From NCBI GenBank assembly GCA_003456095.1, contig DMPF01000200.1, positions 1-15,046 of the forward strand: a DNA stretch of 15,046 nucleotides, read 5' to 3'. This document shows positions 14,823-15,046 of the stretch, one piece after another. The notes beneath the pieces are model-generated. The model was not told the DNA's origin. It searched no databases and was given only the letters and a program-made list of their open reading frames with translations. The stretch is from Bacillota bacterium. GTDB taxonomy: Bacteria > Bacillota > Dethiobacteria > DTU022 > UBA8154. Both the position numbers and the translations under genes were made by a program. The number at the start of each line of letters is the position of its first letter. Within the stretch, counting starts at the first letter, position 1.

Positions 14823-15046
14823 CTAAACAGCTTCTTCGTATTCCAATGCAAGGGCTTCAGCAACCGCCCTGTGTACCACTTTGCCCTTAAAAACGTTAAA
14901 GCCCGTGAGCAGAGGGGAATTCTCTGCCATTATCTTCTCGTATCCCTTGTTGGCCAGCTCAAGGGCATAAGGCAGCGTTACATTATTGAGGGCATAAGTG
15001 GAGGTACGGGGGACAGCTCCCGGAATATTGGGAACGGCATAATGAA
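14823..15046 (-). CDS. ald: Alanine dehydrogenase, C-terminal part
   Basis: The minus-strand frame enters at the right edge and ends at TAG 14825-14823. The 73 visible residues read [20 protein letters not shown], then [16 protein letters not shown], then [20 protein letters not shown] and ALEYEEAV. This is the characteristic C-terminus of alanine dehydrogenase, which interconverts L-alanine and pyruvate plus ammonia with NAD. The start and active site lie outside the window. A gap of 95 bases separates it from the aldehyde oxidoreductase gene downstream; no terminator is visible there, so read-through is possible. Confidence 0.92.
   Translation of the reverse strand, partial: HYAVPNIPGAVPRTSTYALNNVTLPYALELANKGYEKIMAENSPLLTGFNVFKGKVVHRAVAEALALEYEEAV

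Noticed and set aside
1-15046. CRISPR array, phage or toxin-antitoxin module
   Set aside because: No regularly spaced repeats, cas genes, integrase, structural phage genes or recognisable toxin-antitoxin pair were found.

Overview
The window looks like chromosomal DNA of an anaerobic, moderately GC-rich member of the Bacillota, probably a Clostridia or Peptococcia relative. This is inferred from strong AGGAGG-type ribosome sites mixed with GTG and TTG starts, an aldehyde:ferredoxin oxidoreductase (tungsten enzyme family) with its own MoaD-like protein, a YedE-type selenium transporter beside a DUF3343 gene, KtrB-type potassium uptake, FabI, HU and alanine dehydrogenase. No phage, plasmid, CRISPR or complete insertion sequence was recognised. 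Species assignment is not possible by eye.

Layout. 1-484 (-): the N-terminal part of an opine-dehydrogenase-type NAD(P) oxidoreductase, cut by the window edge and broken by a one-base frameshift. 583-772 (-): tRNA-Gln(TTG) and tRNA-His(GTG) behind a consensus promoter. 915-1193 (+): a decayed arsenate-reductase-like gene with an in-frame stop and no 3' end, followed directly by the promoter and gene of tRNA-Arg(TCT). 1534-2859 (+): ktrB-like potassium channel subunit. 2901-3273 (-): XRE-family regulator, frameshifted near its start. 3289-3382: a perfect 25-bp inverted repeat pair of MITE-like form. 3378-7767 (-): three-gene MacAB-type ABC exporter operon (ATPase, permease, membrane fusion protein); the permease carries a frameshift. 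7993-9320: DUF3343 gene and yedE, convergent, a likely selenium-handling pair. 9559-10820 (+): fabI, then HU with a clear terminator. 10863-11423 (-): pyrE. 11667-12731 (+): isocitrate/isopropylmalate/tartrate dehydrogenase family enzyme. 12760-14727 (-): MoaD-like protein and aldehyde:ferredoxin oxidoreductase, in an operon. 14823-15046 (-): 3' end of alanine dehydrogenase.

How the genes fit together. Several small metabolic units stand side by side: potassium uptake, a drug/lipid/peptide-type exporter, selenium uptake, fatty acid synthesis, pyrimidine synthesis, and redox metabolism of amino-acid-derived acids and aldehydes. Alanine dehydrogenase lies upstream of, and on the same strand as, the oxidoreductase-moaD pair, which fits amino acid fermentation. 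I saw no convincing new multi-gene system.

The most striking property is damage: four of about fifteen protein genes are interrupted (opine dehydrogenase, arsenate reductase-like, XRE regulator, ABC permease). Three are single-base indels, two of them in short A/T runs, so sequencing error is possible. The arsenate reductase remnant combines a stop codon with a missing 3' end and looks like real decay.
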